From Microcoleus sp. bin48.metabat.b7b8b9.023 (GTDB taxonomy: Bacteria > Cyanobacteriota > Cyanobacteriia > Cyanobacteriales > Microcoleaceae): 64,000 nucleotides of DNA. The stretch covers positions 41,133 through 105,132 of the forward strand of contig NZ_JAAFKG010000019.1 in NCBI RefSeq assembly GCF_013299185.1. Reading direction: 5' to 3'. Each line of letters begins with the position of its first letter. The stretch's first letter is position 1. A program made the position numbers and the translations under genes. Positions 1 to 8,631 of the stretch are shown piece by piece. The notes beneath the pieces are model-generated. The model did no database searches, was not told the origin of the DNA, and saw only the letters and a list, made by a program, of their open reading frames with translations.

Positions 1-69
1 ATGATTCAGGTAGGTTTCGGTAGTCATTCACTCTCACAATCGATCGATATTAGATTAAAGATTTAGATT

Positions 70-507
70 TTAGATTTGAGTTTCGCTCGATCGCGGGGTG
101 CAAAGGGCGATCGCGGTAGCCATACTATAGTCTCCATCGTGACTGAGGCTCAACTGCCACTGGCAATTTCCCCAAACAGAGGCTTGTGCTGCGGCGGTTC
201 CGTGCAGTTGCACGTTAGGAGCACCGTTTTCGGAGCGCTGAATTTCGACATCAGCATACCGTATTCCCCGCCATCCCGTGCCTAGAGCTTTGACAACAGC
301 TTCCTTTGCTGCCCACCGCCCCGCTAGTTGGTTGCAGGAAACTCGGTTCATTTTACCTTTAATGCTGCTGTCTTGAGAATTTAGTTGTCCGCAGTCTCTT
401 TGTTCTGCCCTCGTGTAAACTTTTTCTAGGAAGCGATCGCCAAATCGATCTAATACAGCTTGAATGCGCGGAACATATACGATATCTGTCCCAAGATAGA
501 TGTTCAA
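70..507 (-). CDS. acpS: Holo-[acyl-carrier-protein] synthase
   Basis: Transfers the 4'-phosphopantetheine arm of CoA to the serine of apo-acyl carrier protein, in the cytoplasm. The 145-residue length fits the AcpS family. The N-terminal GTDIVYVPRI segment (metal-binding Asp8) and WAAKEAVVKALGTG (Glu69) are the two family signatures. The reading frame opens with TTG at 507 (residues MNIYLGTD) and I see no ATG that would fit better, so initiation may be weak. It is the last gene before the window edge on this strand and is separated from ecfT by repeat-filled DNA, so no operon is evident. Confidence 0.93.
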   Translation of the reverse strand: MNIYLGTDIVYVPRIQAVLDRFGDRFLEKVYTRAEQRDCGQLNSQDSSIKGKMNRVSCNQLAGRWAAKEAVVKALGTGWRGIRYADVEIQRSENGAPNVQLHGTAAAQASVWGNCQWQLSLSHDGDYSMATAIALCTPRSSETQI

Positions 508-681
508 GGTCTTGGATCTCTAAATATTTGCATCCATTACTTTAGCAGGACGATCGCGTGGAAGTATCTCAGATTATTTGAGATTTGAGGTTGAAGAGTT
601 GAAGAATTGGGGATGACTGACTGGATAGGCGCTTTGTAGGACTAAGTAAGCTGTGGAGCATTTAAACCACTAACTATTTAC

Positions 682-745
682 GTAGGGTGCGTCAGCTACA
701 ACACTGACCGTACATGGGAAACGCCTTAAAATTGACGCACCCTAC
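682..745. repeat. MITE-like repeat, family A (GTAGGGTGCGTC ends)
   Basis: A 64-bp element with inverted ends GTAGGGTGCGTCA and TGACGCACCCTAC around a variable centre. Further copies lie at 10870-10935, 14427-14494, 19797-19858 and 31283-31346, and a half copy at 11229-11243. The rest of the 508-836 gap holds no gene. Confidence 0.8.
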
Positions 746-792
746 AATACCATTTTAAATGCTCAACAGCTTACACCTGCATTATTGTTGGA

Positions 793-839
793 AACTGTCA
801 ACTGTCAACTGTCAACTGTCAACTGTCAACTGTTAACTA
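793..839. repeat. Heptamer STRR array (TTGACAG)n abutting ecfT stop
   Basis: About six copies of a 7-bp unit (CAACTGT on this strand). The array runs into the 3' end of ecfT: the last codons on the minus strand, GAC AGT TAG, themselves match the repeat. Short tandem heptamers of this kind are known from filamentous cyanobacteria. Confidence 0.9.
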
Positions 840-1832
840 ACTGTCCCAACCCCAAACCAAGCGGGCACTCCAGAGGAGGATCAAGCAGCCGAGGGCGATC
901 CAGTCTCGGATTTTGAAGTGCAACTGGTGCCATTCTACACGGTGTCGATCGGGACTGGTGAAGCCGCGAACTTTCATGGCGCTAGCAATTTGTTCGGCTC
1001 GCAGGAGCAAGTTTTCTAACAGGCGCTCGGCGATAGTCAACCAAACTTGAGCGGCGCGGCGAAATCCGAGTTTTTTCCAGTTTATGGCTCTGGTGCTGAC
1101 CGATCGCACTAAATTTTGTATTTCTTCTAATACGAGGGGAATGAAGCGCAAAGATAAGGTTAATGTTAGGGCAATTTCGGTGACTGGCCAGCGCAAGCGG
1201 CGCAACGGCTGCATTAAGTTTTCGATGGCGGCGGTAATTTCTTCGCTGGCTGTGGTGAGCAGGTAGAGGTTGGTGCTGTAAATTACTGTAAAGAATAGAG
1301 TGCTGACGTTGATAGCTAAATCTAAGGATTTGCGGGTGATTTTAACAGGGCCTTGTTTGAATAAAACGTAACTGTAGTTTGTGGGTTGGGGGAGTTTATT
1401 TTGGGTTTGAACTTTAGGAGTTTGGGTTGGAGAGTTTGAGCCTAAATTAAAAGGTTTGTACCAGGGTTTGGGATTCTGAGCGGGTGGAAGGGTTGCGGGT
1501 TGTTGGGAAAAGGTTAATTCGTCGGCGGGGATGCGGGGCCGATGTTCTGATGGAAGTGCGTCAGGGGCGATCGCGCTGAGGCAAAATACTAAAAGGCAGA
1601 ATAGCAGCAGCAGTCCCATTTGCTGTTTCCAGACACGGAAGGGAATGGCTGCGCTTAGTGTCAGTACGATTAACATTACTACTAGCATCAACCGCCAAAC
1701 GGGATTGGCGAGTATGGGCGCAATTAGAAATGTCATCAACCAGGCTAGTTTGACGCGGGAGTCTAGCCGGTGCAGCCAGGTTACGGGTTGTTCTAGATAA
1801 AGTCCAATAGGGAGCGAGCGAAGTAAATCCAT
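837..1832 (-). CDS. EcfT/CbiQ-family energy-coupling factor transporter permease
   Basis: A 331-residue membrane protein of the CbiQ/EcfT family, the transmembrane coupling subunit of ECF-type vitamin or metal importers. It opens with the family-typical segment HRLDSRVKLAWL, has hydrophobic spans at roughly residues 28-85, 180-200 and 305-325, and carries the cytoplasmic Arg-containing coupling motif around AMKVRGF near residue 285. A long soluble insert, Pro/Gln/Asn rich (about residues 95-165), separates the helices. No ECF ATPase or substrate-binding S component is encoded nearby, so it probably works with subunits encoded elsewhere and its substrate cannot be inferred. Its stop codon sits inside a heptamer array. 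Confidence 0.85.
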   Translation of the reverse strand: MDLLRSLPIGLYLEQPVTWLHRLDSRVKLAWLMTFLIAPILANPVWRLMLVVMLIVLTLSAAIPFRVWKQQMGLLLLFCLLVFCLSAIAPDALPSEHRPRIPADELTFSQQPATLPPAQNPKPWYKPFNLGSNSPTQTPKVQTQNKLPQPTNYSYVLFKQGPVKITRKSLDLAINVSTLFFTVIYSTNLYLLTTASEEITAAIENLMQPLRRLRWPVTEIALTLTLSLRFIPLVLEEIQNLVRSVSTRAINWKKLGFRRAAQVWLTIAERLLENLLLRAEQIASAMKVRGFTSPDRHRVEWHQLHFKIRDWIALGCLILLWSARLVWGWDS

Positions 1833-1973
1833 GTTGTCGGTTTGAGATTTTTAATAATATTAATAGACTTATTGCATTCATTTCCAAATTATCTGGAAAT
1901 TATCTGCGTTTGTCTGTGTTTATCTGCCTTATATCTGCGGTTTTTGTATCAAACTGATTGACCGCAATAAGGT

Positions 1974-2068
1974 TCGTAGTGTGGACTTTAGTCCGCAAAA
2001 TGCTGCGGACTAAAGTCCACACTACGAACGGTTTTTGTTATGGTAATCGACGGGACGTGATGATACAA
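1974..2068. repeat. Palindromic repeat family D with conserved tail
   Basis: Inverted copies of TTCGTAGTGTGGACTTTAGT around a short centre form a stable hairpin (1974-2031). It is followed by a tail beginning TTTTTGTTATGGTAATCGAC that recurs beside the copies near 39.8 and 51.5 kb. The remainder of the 1833-2178 gap is non-coding, ending in a purine-rich stretch (about 2110-2175). Confidence 0.8.
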
Positions 2069-2178
2069 GAGATCTAATTTATTGAACCGCGAAGACGCTT
2101 TAGGCGAAGCCGCGCGTCAGCGCTAGGACGCGAAGGAAGAGAAAGAAGAAAGAGAAAGAAGGAAGGAAGAGAAAATAA

Positions 2179-2216
2179 AAAAACGCAATTTGCTTAGATC
2201 GTTAAACTGCGTTTTT
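2179..2216 (-). terminator. Rho-independent terminator of der
   Basis: On the minus strand, 22 nt after the der stop, AAAAACGCAGTTT pairs with AAATTGCGTTTTT (one G-U pair) around a 12-nt loop and runs straight into a T tract. Confidence 0.85.
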
Positions 2217-2237
2217 TCTTTAATCTCAAGTCTGGAA

Positions 2238-3599
2238 TTACTTCACGCGCAGTGCTCTGTTTGTGGTGCTGACTTCGCTGGCGCGAACTTTTTTGCCTCT
2301 CCACAGCAGCCGCATTGGTGTACCAGTAAAGCCTAGGTGTTTGCGGAATTGGCTTTCCATGTAGCGGCGGTAGTTTTCGGTGAAGCGTTTGGGATCGTTG
2401 ACGAATAGCGCGATTGTTGGCGGTTGCGATCGCACTTGGGTACCGTAATAGATTTTGCCTTGTTTTCCTTGGCGGGTAACTGGTGCTGAGTGCCAGGTTG
2501 TGGCTTCTTCTATGACTTCGTTGATGACGGCGGTAGCGACGCGGCGTTTGTGTTCGTCGGAGGCTTTGTCTACTAATTCAATGACTTTTTCAACTCGCTG
2601 TCCGCTCATGGCGCTGACAAAGATCATTTCTGCCCAGTCGAGGAAATACAGTTTAGTTCTTGCTGTTTTTTCGTACTCGTAGATGGTGTCGTTGTCCTTT
2701 TCTATGGCATCCCATTTGTTGATGACGATGATGCAGGCTCGACCTTCTTGGCTGATGCGATCGGCTAATTTTTGATCTTGGTCGGTAACGCCGTCAATTG
2801 CATCTATTACTAGCAGTATGACATCTGCCCGACGGATGGCTTTGAAGGCGCGGTTGATTCCGAAAAATTCGGCGCCGTATTCGACGTTTTTCTTTTTACG
2901 AATTCCGGCTGTGTCGATCAGGCGGTAGGTTTGACCGTTGCGTTCTACTATGGTGTCAATTGCGTCGCGGGTTGTGCCGGAAATTGGGCTGACGATGGCG
3001 CGGTTTTCTCCGAGAAATGCGTTTAGCAAACTGGATTTTCCGACGTTGGGACGACCGATAATTGCTACTTTGATTTCATCTACTTCTGGCTCTATTTCTG
3101 TGGGAAGGTAAGTCATTAATTGGTCTAGCAATTCGCCGGTACCGTTACCGTGAATCCCGGAAATGGGGTATGGTTCTCCCAGTCCCAACGTCCAAAAGTC
3201 TGCTGCTTGGGTAAGTCCGGTATTTTCCGATTCGCACTTGTTGACGGCGAGAATGACGGGGACTTTTTGCACTCGCAGCCAAGAGGCGATGGATTCGTCG
3301 CCGCCGGTGAGTCCGGTTTTTCCGTCTACTACAAAAATGGCTGCACTGGCTTCTGCGAGGGCCGCCATTGCTTGTTCGCGGATTAATGGCAGAAATTCGG
3401 TCTCGTCATCGAATACTAGCCCGCCGGTGTCTACGACTTGATATTCGCGATCGCCCCAGTATGCTGGCCTGTACGTGCGATCGCGCGTAATTCCCGGTTC
3501 GTCGTGGACGATCGCGTCTTGGCTGTTGGCTAAACGGTTGACGATCGTCGATTTGCCTACATTGGGGCGTCCAATAATAGCAACTATAGGTAGAGGCAT
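2238..3599 (-). CDS. der: Ribosome biogenesis GTPase Der (EngA)
   Basis: A tandem-domain GTPase that acts in maturation of the 50S ribosomal subunit. Two complete G domains are visible: Walker A GRPNVGKS at residue 10 and again near residue 184, each followed by a DTAG or DTGG switch motif and NKC/NKWD specificity motifs. A C-terminal KH-like domain ends in basic residues. The 453-residue length is normal for the family. The gene lies between the divergently transcribed nucleoside permease and its own terminator, so it is probably monocistronic. No anomalies are seen. Confidence 0.97.
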   Translation of the reverse strand: MPLPIVAIIGRPNVGKSTIVNRLANSQDAIVHDEPGITRDRTYRPAYWGDREYQVVDTGGLVFDDETEFLPLIREQAMAALAEASAAIFVVDGKTGLTGGDESIASWLRVQKVPVILAVNKCESENTGLTQAADFWTLGLGEPYPISGIHGNGTGELLDQLMTYLPTEIEPEVDEIKVAIIGRPNVGKSSLLNAFLGENRAIVSPISGTTRDAIDTIVERNGQTYRLIDTAGIRKKKNVEYGAEFFGINRAFKAIRRADVILLVIDAIDGVTDQDQKLADRISQEGRACIIVINKWDAIEKDNDTIYEYEKTARTKLYFLDWAEMIFVSAMSGQRVEKVIELVDKASDEHKRRVATAVINEVIEEATTWHSAPVTRQGKQGKIYYGTQVRSQPPTIALFVNDPKRFTENYRRYMESQFRKHLGFTGTPMRLLWRGKKVRASEVSTTNRALRVK

Positions 3600-3661
3600 A
3601 AAAGTAGCAGCAATTAGGCTGCGCCGTAATTTTGAGCTTTAATCTTTAATTATAAGGGAAT

Positions 3662-4879
3662 GTGACTGAAATGGAAAGACTTATTTCTGTGTTGGGGCTA
3701 GGAGTTTTTGTCGGTTTGTGCTACGCCTTTTCAGTCGATCGACGGGCTGTTAAGTGGCCTCCCGTACTGTGGGGAATTGCTTTGCAGCTAATTTTTGCAA
3801 TTTTGATTCTCAAAACTGCTCCGGGTTTGGTGGCATTTAAATTTTTGGGAGATTTAGTCACTCAATTTCTGAATTTTTCTGATGCTGGGGCAAAGTTTGT
3901 ATTTGGTGATAAATTTACCGATCACTTGATCGCTTTTAAAGTCCTGCCCACTATTATCTTTTTCTCTTCATTTATCACCCTACTTTATCACTACGGTATT
4001 TTGCAGCGAGTGGTGAAGGCAGTCGCTTGGGGCATGATTAAAACCATGAAAACTTCCGGTGCAGAAACTCTTTCCTGTGCTGCCAATATTTTTGTCGGTC
4101 AAACAGAAGCACCACTGTTAATTAAACCCTATGTAGCAACGATGACGCTCTCGGAACTGCACGCTGTGATGACGGGGGGTTTTGCGACAATTGCTGGCGG
4201 AGTCATGGCGGCTTACATTTCTTTTGGCGTGTCTCCTCAACATTTAATTGCTGCGTCGGTGATGTCGGCACCGGCTGCTTTGGCAATTTCTAAATTGCTG
4301 TATCCAGAAACTGAAAAGTCCCTGACTGCTGGCGAGGTGGAAATTAAGGTAGAACAGGTTTATGCTAATGCCGTGGATGCTGCTGCTTCTGGTGCTAGCG
4401 ACGGCTTGCAATTAGCGGCTAATGTGGGGGCAATGCTGATAGCTTTTTTGGGTTTGTTGGCATTTTTTAATGCGCTTTTGGGTTGGTTTGGAGGGCTGAT
4501 TAGTTTGCCTCAGTTGTCACTGGAATGGATTCTTTCTTATTTCATGGCTCCGGTGGCTTGGCTGATGGGCGTGCCTTGGGCGGATTGTGGAAAAATAGGA
4601 GTTATTTTGGGGAAGAAGACGATTTTAAATGAGTTTATTGCTTATTTGGATTTGATGGAATTGGTGAAGCAACAGGCTATTTCGGAACGATCGGTAATTA
4701 TTGCGACTTATGCTTTGTGCGGCTTTTCTAATATTGGTTCCATCGGGATTCAAATTGGGGGGATTGGTGCGATGGCGCCATCGCGCAAGGGTGATTTGGC
4801 TCGGTTGGGCGTGAGGGCGATGATTGCTGGTTCTGTGGCTTGTTTCATGACTGCTTGTATTGCGGGAATGCTCGTTTAA
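3662..4879 (+). CDS. NupC-family concentrative nucleoside transporter
   Basis: A 405-residue polytopic inner-membrane protein of the CNT (NupC) family, which imports nucleosides with a cation gradient. It has the expected length and the conserved central block around GQTEAPLLIKPY (near residue 155), a gate/core Gly-rich segment around FATIAGGVMAAY, and the C-terminal CGFSNIGSIGIQIGG signature. GTG at 3662 and ATG at 3671 are both possible starts; the AAGGG at 3654-3658 lies 3 or 12 nt upstream of them, so spacing does not decide. It is divergent from der with 62 bp between them. Substrate preference cannot be read from sequence. Confidence 0.9.
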   Translation: MTEMERLISVLGLGVFVGLCYAFSVDRRAVKWPPVLWGIALQLIFAILILKTAPGLVAFKFLGDLVTQFLNFSDAGAKFVFGDKFTDHLIAFKVLPTIIFFSSFITLLYHYGILQRVVKAVAWGMIKTMKTSGAETLSCAANIFVGQTEAPLLIKPYVATMTLSELHAVMTGGFATIAGGVMAAYISFGVSPQHLIAASVMSAPAALAISKLLYPETEKSLTAGEVEIKVEQVYANAVDAAASGASDGLQLAANVGAMLIAFLGLLAFFNALLGWFGGLISLPQLSLEWILSYFMAPVAWLMGVPWADCGKIGVILGKKTILNEFIAYLDLMELVKQQAISERSVIIATYALCGFSNIGSIGIQIGGIGAMAPSRKGDLARLGVRAMIAGSVACFMTACIAGMLV

Positions 4880-4975
4880 AAGTTTTGAGTTTTGTAAGGT
4901 GCGCCACAAGCACCCAACTCTCTACTCTCAAGGTTATTAAATAAAAGTTAAAATTTGACAATTAAAGTATGTTTG

Positions 4976-5111
4976 ACAGTTGACAGTTGACAGTTGACAG
5001 TTGACAGTTTAAGAGCGACCTCTACCTAGAAGGAAGAAGATTGGAGTAATGAATAGTCGGATCGTAATTTCTTCCGCTCGGGGTTGGGGCTTTCAACCAA
5101 TTCTTTATGGT
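4976..5111. repeat. Composite repeat: STRR plus ~105-bp module G
   Basis: About five TTGACAG heptamers followed by a module that contains GCGACCTCTACCTAGAAGGA, GGAGTAATGAATAGTC and GGCTTTCAACCAATTCTTT and ends in TGGTAA. The same order recurs at 57289-57424 and, diverged, at 51849-51990. The rest of the 4880-5255 gap shows no gene. Confidence 0.75.
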
Positions 5112-5255
5112 AAATGTTTAATAAAATATAACGAAAAACATCTAATTTTAGCGATCGGCTATTATGGAAAACAAGCAGGAATTTAGTCTGTAACAACAGT
5201 ATATGGAAAGTGGCAACTAAATTCTCTTCTAAGCGAAATTAATAGGTGATGTAAT

Positions 5256-5798
5256 ATGGCTGTTCTGCAACTAGAAGACGGTAGGACATATACCGATATC
5301 GGGGCGATCGCCAGCCAACTGGCTGTTTTAAATATTGAGCTCGATCGCCTGTCAAATCAGGAAAATCCTGCGGTTAAACAAATTCTACTGCAAGACATTC
5401 TCAATGTCACAGAAAAACAGCACATTCTCGCAGCATTTAAAACCGAGTTTGAATACTTCAAGCGCGCCAACGGATGTCAGTGGTGCGACTTAAAAGTGCT
5501 GCATCCCGGTTCGCCACAGATTTACCCGCTGATGACTCAAAGCGATCGCACTCACACCCACGCAGATGCAGAAGTTCTGCACGTTTTAGCTGGGGAATGT
5601 GTTTTTGGGTTTGTCTATCCTAACGGCTCTCAGGTACAATTAATGTTGCAAGCTGAAGAATATATTAAAGTACCGCCTAATACAGAACATTGGTTTTATC
5701 TTACTCCGTTGCTGTACTTGAAAGCTGTGCAGTATTACACCACTGCTCAAGGGTGGGTTCCTCAGTATACTAATAGGAAGTTGAAAATTAAAAACTAG
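5256..5798 (+). CDS. Acireductone dioxygenase-like cupin
   Basis: A 180-residue single-domain cupin resembling acireductone dioxygenase (ARD/MtnD), the metal enzyme that oxidises the acireductone of the methionine salvage pathway. The metal-binding pattern HTHADAE (HxHx3E, about residue 108) and the downstream His in PPNTEHWF match the ARD arrangement, and the C-terminal GWVPQYTN corresponds to the family's GWIAQFTG. The start ATG has AGGTG 7 nt upstream. No other methionine-salvage gene is adjacent, so the pathway link is from family resemblance only. The last residues (KLKIKN) are low complexity. Confidence 0.72.
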   Translation: MAVLQLEDGRTYTDIGAIASQLAVLNIELDRLSNQENPAVKQILLQDILNVTEKQHILAAFKTEFEYFKRANGCQWCDLKVLHPGSPQIYPLMTQSDRTHTHADAEVLHVLAGECVFGFVYPNGSQVQLMLQAEEYIKVPPNTEHWFYLTPLLYLKAVQYYTTAQGWVPQYTNRKLKIKN

Positions 5799-5834
5799 GT
5801 CGAAGATAAAACGTATATGAAAGCTAATTTTTAG

Positions 5835-6143
5835 GTATTAGGTATGTTGTTGCGCTTCAGCGCTCATTCATCTAGACAAGAGTGCAAAGATCGCAACTAC
5901 GTACCTTTAGATGTTGTTGTGTTTTTTGTGCTATTTCATAAGTCTAAAGAGCGCTGAAGCGCAACTACGTACCTTTAGAATGTTGTTGCGATTTTTTCGC
6001 TATTTTATAAGTCTAAAGAGCGCTGAAGCGCAACTACGTACCTTTAGATGTTGTTGTGTTCTTTGCGCTATTTCATAAGTCTAAAGAGCGCTGAAGCGCA
6101 ACTACGTACCTTTGGATGTTGTTGGGTTTTTTGCGCTATTTCA
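5835..6143. repeat. 68-69-bp tandem array with GCGCTTCAGCGC hairpins (family C)
   Basis: Four in-phase units: GCAACTACGTACCTTT begins at 5893, 5961, 6030 and 6098 (spacings 68, 69, 68). Each unit carries the palindrome AGCGCTGAAGCGC and a TGCTATTTCATAAGTC segment. The last unit supplies the stop codon of the following minus-strand gene. Single copies of the hairpin recur near 10.8, 11.1, 24.7 and 28.8 kb. Confidence 0.85.
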
Positions 6144-6938
6144 TAGAGAAATTTCAATTTCTTCACATCGCTGCAACAGCGCTTCTATTTCCTGGGCGAG
6201 AAGAATTACTTCCGGCCACGAAGAACCGTTGATTAAGTCTTGGGCGTGTGCTAATTTGTTTCTCAATGCTTCTGCTGACTTCAAAAAACGCTCCCCGTAA
6301 CGTTTGGATTTGAGCCCCAGTCGATCGACTATTTCGGCATTCGTCAGGATTAAATCTCGCTTGTCGCAGAATTGCAGGTAATCGATCAAGTCAATTGCCT
6401 CATTTCGCGATCGCCCCAATTCCCACAGGTGTTTTGCTGCTACAATACGATCGCCCTTCAGCCACTTCTGCCACGAATCTTGGGGAAAGTAAATCCGCAC
6501 AATCCGCAATAAATTCATTTCCAGCAGCGTCACCAACCCAAACAGCAGCATCCGCACCGGCGCTTTTTGCAAATCGCCGCAGGTGACAATCCCGTTGATG
6601 CGGTTGCTTTCCAAGACAAACAATCTCGGTTTTTCTCGCAGCAGCGGTAGCAATTCCATCAACGGAGTCGAGGCGGCGATTAACTGCGATGGGTGGAAAA
6701 TTTGCTGGTAATCGCTGCACTTACCTGTCATTAAGTGCGCTTTTTCCACATAGCCGCAAACCGTCCCGTTTTCTTCGATCCCGAGCACATCAAAATCGCG
6801 CGCCTCCATCCACGATCGCAATTTAGCAGCATCTTCGCCCGCCGGCACAGATTTTAGCGGTTCCGCAAGGTATTTAACGGTGATGCTGTCTTTGAATAAA
6901 TCCCGCAAATCGGCGGAACTTGATTTTAAATGTTTCAT
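6141..6938 (-). CDS. CBS-pair protein with C-terminal HEPN-like domain
   Basis: A 265-residue protein of unknown function. Residues 20-125 look like two CBS half-repeats (LGIEENGTVCGYVEKAHL; FVLESNRINGIVTCGDL), a module that usually binds adenine nucleotides. The C-terminal half is helical and contains ALRNKLAHAQDL, in which R226 and H231 form the RX4H motif of HEPN domains, many of which are ribonucleases in stress, toxin or defence systems. The combination suggests a nucleotide-gated RNA-binding or RNA-cleaving protein, which is inference. The stop codon lies inside a repeat unit, so the last residues may have been altered by repeat insertion. No partner antitoxin is visible. Confidence 0.7.
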   Translation of the reverse strand: MKHLKSSSADLRDLFKDSITVKYLAEPLKSVPAGEDAAKLRSWMEARDFDVLGIEENGTVCGYVEKAHLMTGKCSDYQQIFHPSQLIAASTPLMELLPLLREKPRLFVLESNRINGIVTCGDLQKAPVRMLLFGLVTLLEMNLLRIVRIYFPQDSWQKWLKGDRIVAAKHLWELGRSRNEAIDLIDYLQFCDKRDLILTNAEIVDRLGLKSKRYGERFLKSAEALRNKLAHAQDLINGSSWPEVILLAQEIEALLQRCEEIEISL

Positions 6939-7006
6939 CTCATGCGGGGTAATTTCCTGAGTCGTGGCGCGACAAGAGGAATATTAATCATATTTTAACT
7001 GCAAAT

Positions 7007-7031
7007 AGAGACGCGGGATTGCCGCGTCTCT
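7007..7031 (-). terminator. Hairpin, probable terminator
   Basis: AGAGACGCGG pairs perfectly with CCGCGTCTCT across a 5-nt loop, 15 nt beyond the stop of the exported protein gene. The following T run is weak (TATTT), so termination is probable rather than certain. Confidence 0.55.
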
Positions 7032-7046
7032 AAATATTTTACAATC

Positions 7047-7514
7047 TTACTTGCTGGCTAATTCCGGGCAGTAATGATTGCCTGCAAGAGTTGTGATAAT
7101 ATCGGCTTCGGCGAGAAAACTTTCTTTAGCCGTGGGATTTTCGATACTACCAGCTTGCCCGATCGCCCTTAATTTAAATTCCGGCAGAGAAACTCCCGCT
7201 TTGGCTTGGGCGCATATGCTTTTCGCGGCCGCAATTTTTTGATTGGGGTTGCTTTGGATTCCTTGCAATAAAGCGCCTGTTGCGTCGGGAGAGTAGTTTT
7301 TGGCTAACCGTTTGTAGTCTTCGATAAATTTCCCGTCGTCTCCTGTTAGCTTGACTCCCGAGTCTTGGGGCGTGCACAACTGGTTTAAGTTAATTACTTC
7401 TCCCGCTGAGTTGACTAGAAAGCATCCTTCACGTTCTTGGGCGATCGCACTTTTGGGAACAAATTGTATAATAACGGCGGACATTAGAGCAGTTAAACGC
7501 CAGTAATTTAGCAT
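7047..7514 (-). CDS. Small exported protein of unknown function
   Basis: 155 residues from the ATG at 7514. This start is preferred because the frame upstream of it consists of heptamer repeat sequence. The N-terminus (LNYWRLTALMSAVIIQFVPKSAIA) is a signal peptide with an AIAQ-type cleavage site. The mature part has Cys in GCFLVNSAGEVINLNQLC and a Tyr/Cys-containing tail (NHYCPELA). I do not recognise a domain. It is followed by a hairpin and then the CBS-HEPN gene. Confidence 0.6.
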   Translation of the reverse strand: MLNYWRLTALMSAVIIQFVPKSAIAQEREGCFLVNSAGEVINLNQLCTPQDSGVKLTGDDGKFIEDYKRLAKNYSPDATGALLQGIQSNPNQKIAAAKSICAQAKAGVSLPEFKLRAIGQAGSIENPTAKESFLAEADIITTLAGNHYCPELASK

Positions 7515-7526
7515 GGCACTATCCTT

Positions 7527-7740
7527 TGACAGTTGACAGTTGACAGTTGACAACGACCTATAGCGGTTCTCAGAAAGATGAGGTACGTTGTTGGGCTTCA
7601 GCCCTCTTACTTGGAGTAATGAATCGTCTTCTTTTAATTTGTCCTGGAGTTCCTCCGGCTTTATGAGGTACGTTGTTGGGCTTTAGCCCTCTTAGCTTGG
7701 AGTAATGAATCGTCTTCTTTTAATTTGTCGCGGAGTTCCG
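7527..7740. repeat. STRR array joined to palindromic repeat family B
   Basis: Three to four heptamers (7527-7551) are followed by two partial copies of family B, recognisable by TTCTCAGAAAGATGAGGTAC and GTTGTTGGGCTTCAGCCCTC, with a duplicated GGAGTAATGAATCGTCTTCT segment between them. No gene is seen between 7554 and 7903. Confidence 0.7.
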
Positions 7741-7903
7741 GCTTTATATCGTTTCCGGTTGGATCGGAATTATTTAACCGCAGAGGGCGCAGAGAACACA
7801 GAGAGAGAAGATAGAGATGAATGCAAGAGGATGCGATCGAATTTGATGTTAATCCAATTTTTCCTATTAAGATGCCCGTCCCAGAATAGATTTAGGTATG
7901 GAT

Positions 7904-8491
7904 TCAAACGAGCCTTTCGTTATTTGTAGAAGATTTGATTAACAGCAAACATCCCCCCTCGGTGATGGGCGAATGAATGGAACCGGGAACCGATCGAATA
8001 TAATCGCCTTGATAGCAAACTTCCCCTTCTACAGTTAAGTCTCCTTCTAATACAAATACCTCCTCCGAGTCCGCGTGTCGGTGCAGGGGAAAAGTTACTC
8101 CCGGTTCCAGCCTCATTAAACAAGTAATTTGGTGCTTTTTTTTGTCAAGATAAAGCTTGCCGATCGAGATTCCCGGAACTGAGTAGGGTCTCCATTTGAC
8201 ATCGCGCGATCGCACAATTAAAGATGGCGGATTATTTTCTGTGGGCGATGTAACAATTGGTAGTTCGGCTATGCGCTGCAACAGGCGGTTTTTGAGGTCG
8301 GGGGCGACGGGAACGGCAGGGGCTGTATAGGCGATCGCAGAAATTGCTGTTTCAAAGGCAGCTAATTCGCTTTGAAGTTCTGGGGATGCTTGCAATTTCT
8401 CGGCAAGTGCGCTGCGTTCTGACTCATCAAGGGTATCGAGAGCTTTAAGCGCTGCAAGCAGATTAAACTCCTCGTCTGGCATCATTTCCAT
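7904..8491 (-). CDS. ChrR-like cupin anti-sigma factor
   Basis: 195 residues. The N-terminal ~75 residues are acidic and helical like an anti-sigma domain, but lack the HxxxCxxC zinc motif of classical ZAS domains. The C-terminal half is a cupin with HRHADSEEVFVLEG (HxHx5E, near residue 132) and a later His in GSIHSP, as in the sensory domain of ChrR. Such proteins hold an ECF sigma factor inactive until a signal (singlet oxygen for ChrR itself) releases it. It lies 140 bp downstream of the sigma factor gene on the same strand. The start ATG has GGAG 5 nt upstream. The signal sensed here cannot be inferred. Confidence 0.8.
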   Translation of the reverse strand: MEMMPDEEFNLLAALKALDTLDESERSALAEKLQASPELQSELAAFETAISAIAYTAPAVPVAPDLKNRLLQRIAELPIVTSPTENNPPSLIVRSRDVKWRPYSVPGISIGKLYLDKKKHQITCLMRLEPGVTFPLHRHADSEEVFVLEGDLTVEGEVCYQGDYIRSVPGSIHSPITEGGCLLLIKSSTNNERLV

Positions 8492-8631
8492 CAGTTCTCC
8501 GGCATTATCAATTTTAGACTTTAAATTTTAGATTTTCGATTTTTTTTTGCCATTGCACTCAAGATGGAAGATTGGAGATGCCATAGGTTTAGATCGATAT
8601 TAAACAATTTAAATTTTGTTTTTTTGACAAT

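Noticed and set aside
5835..6143. Possible CRISPR-like array
   Set aside because: Units are identical over their full 68-69 bp, so there are no unique spacers.
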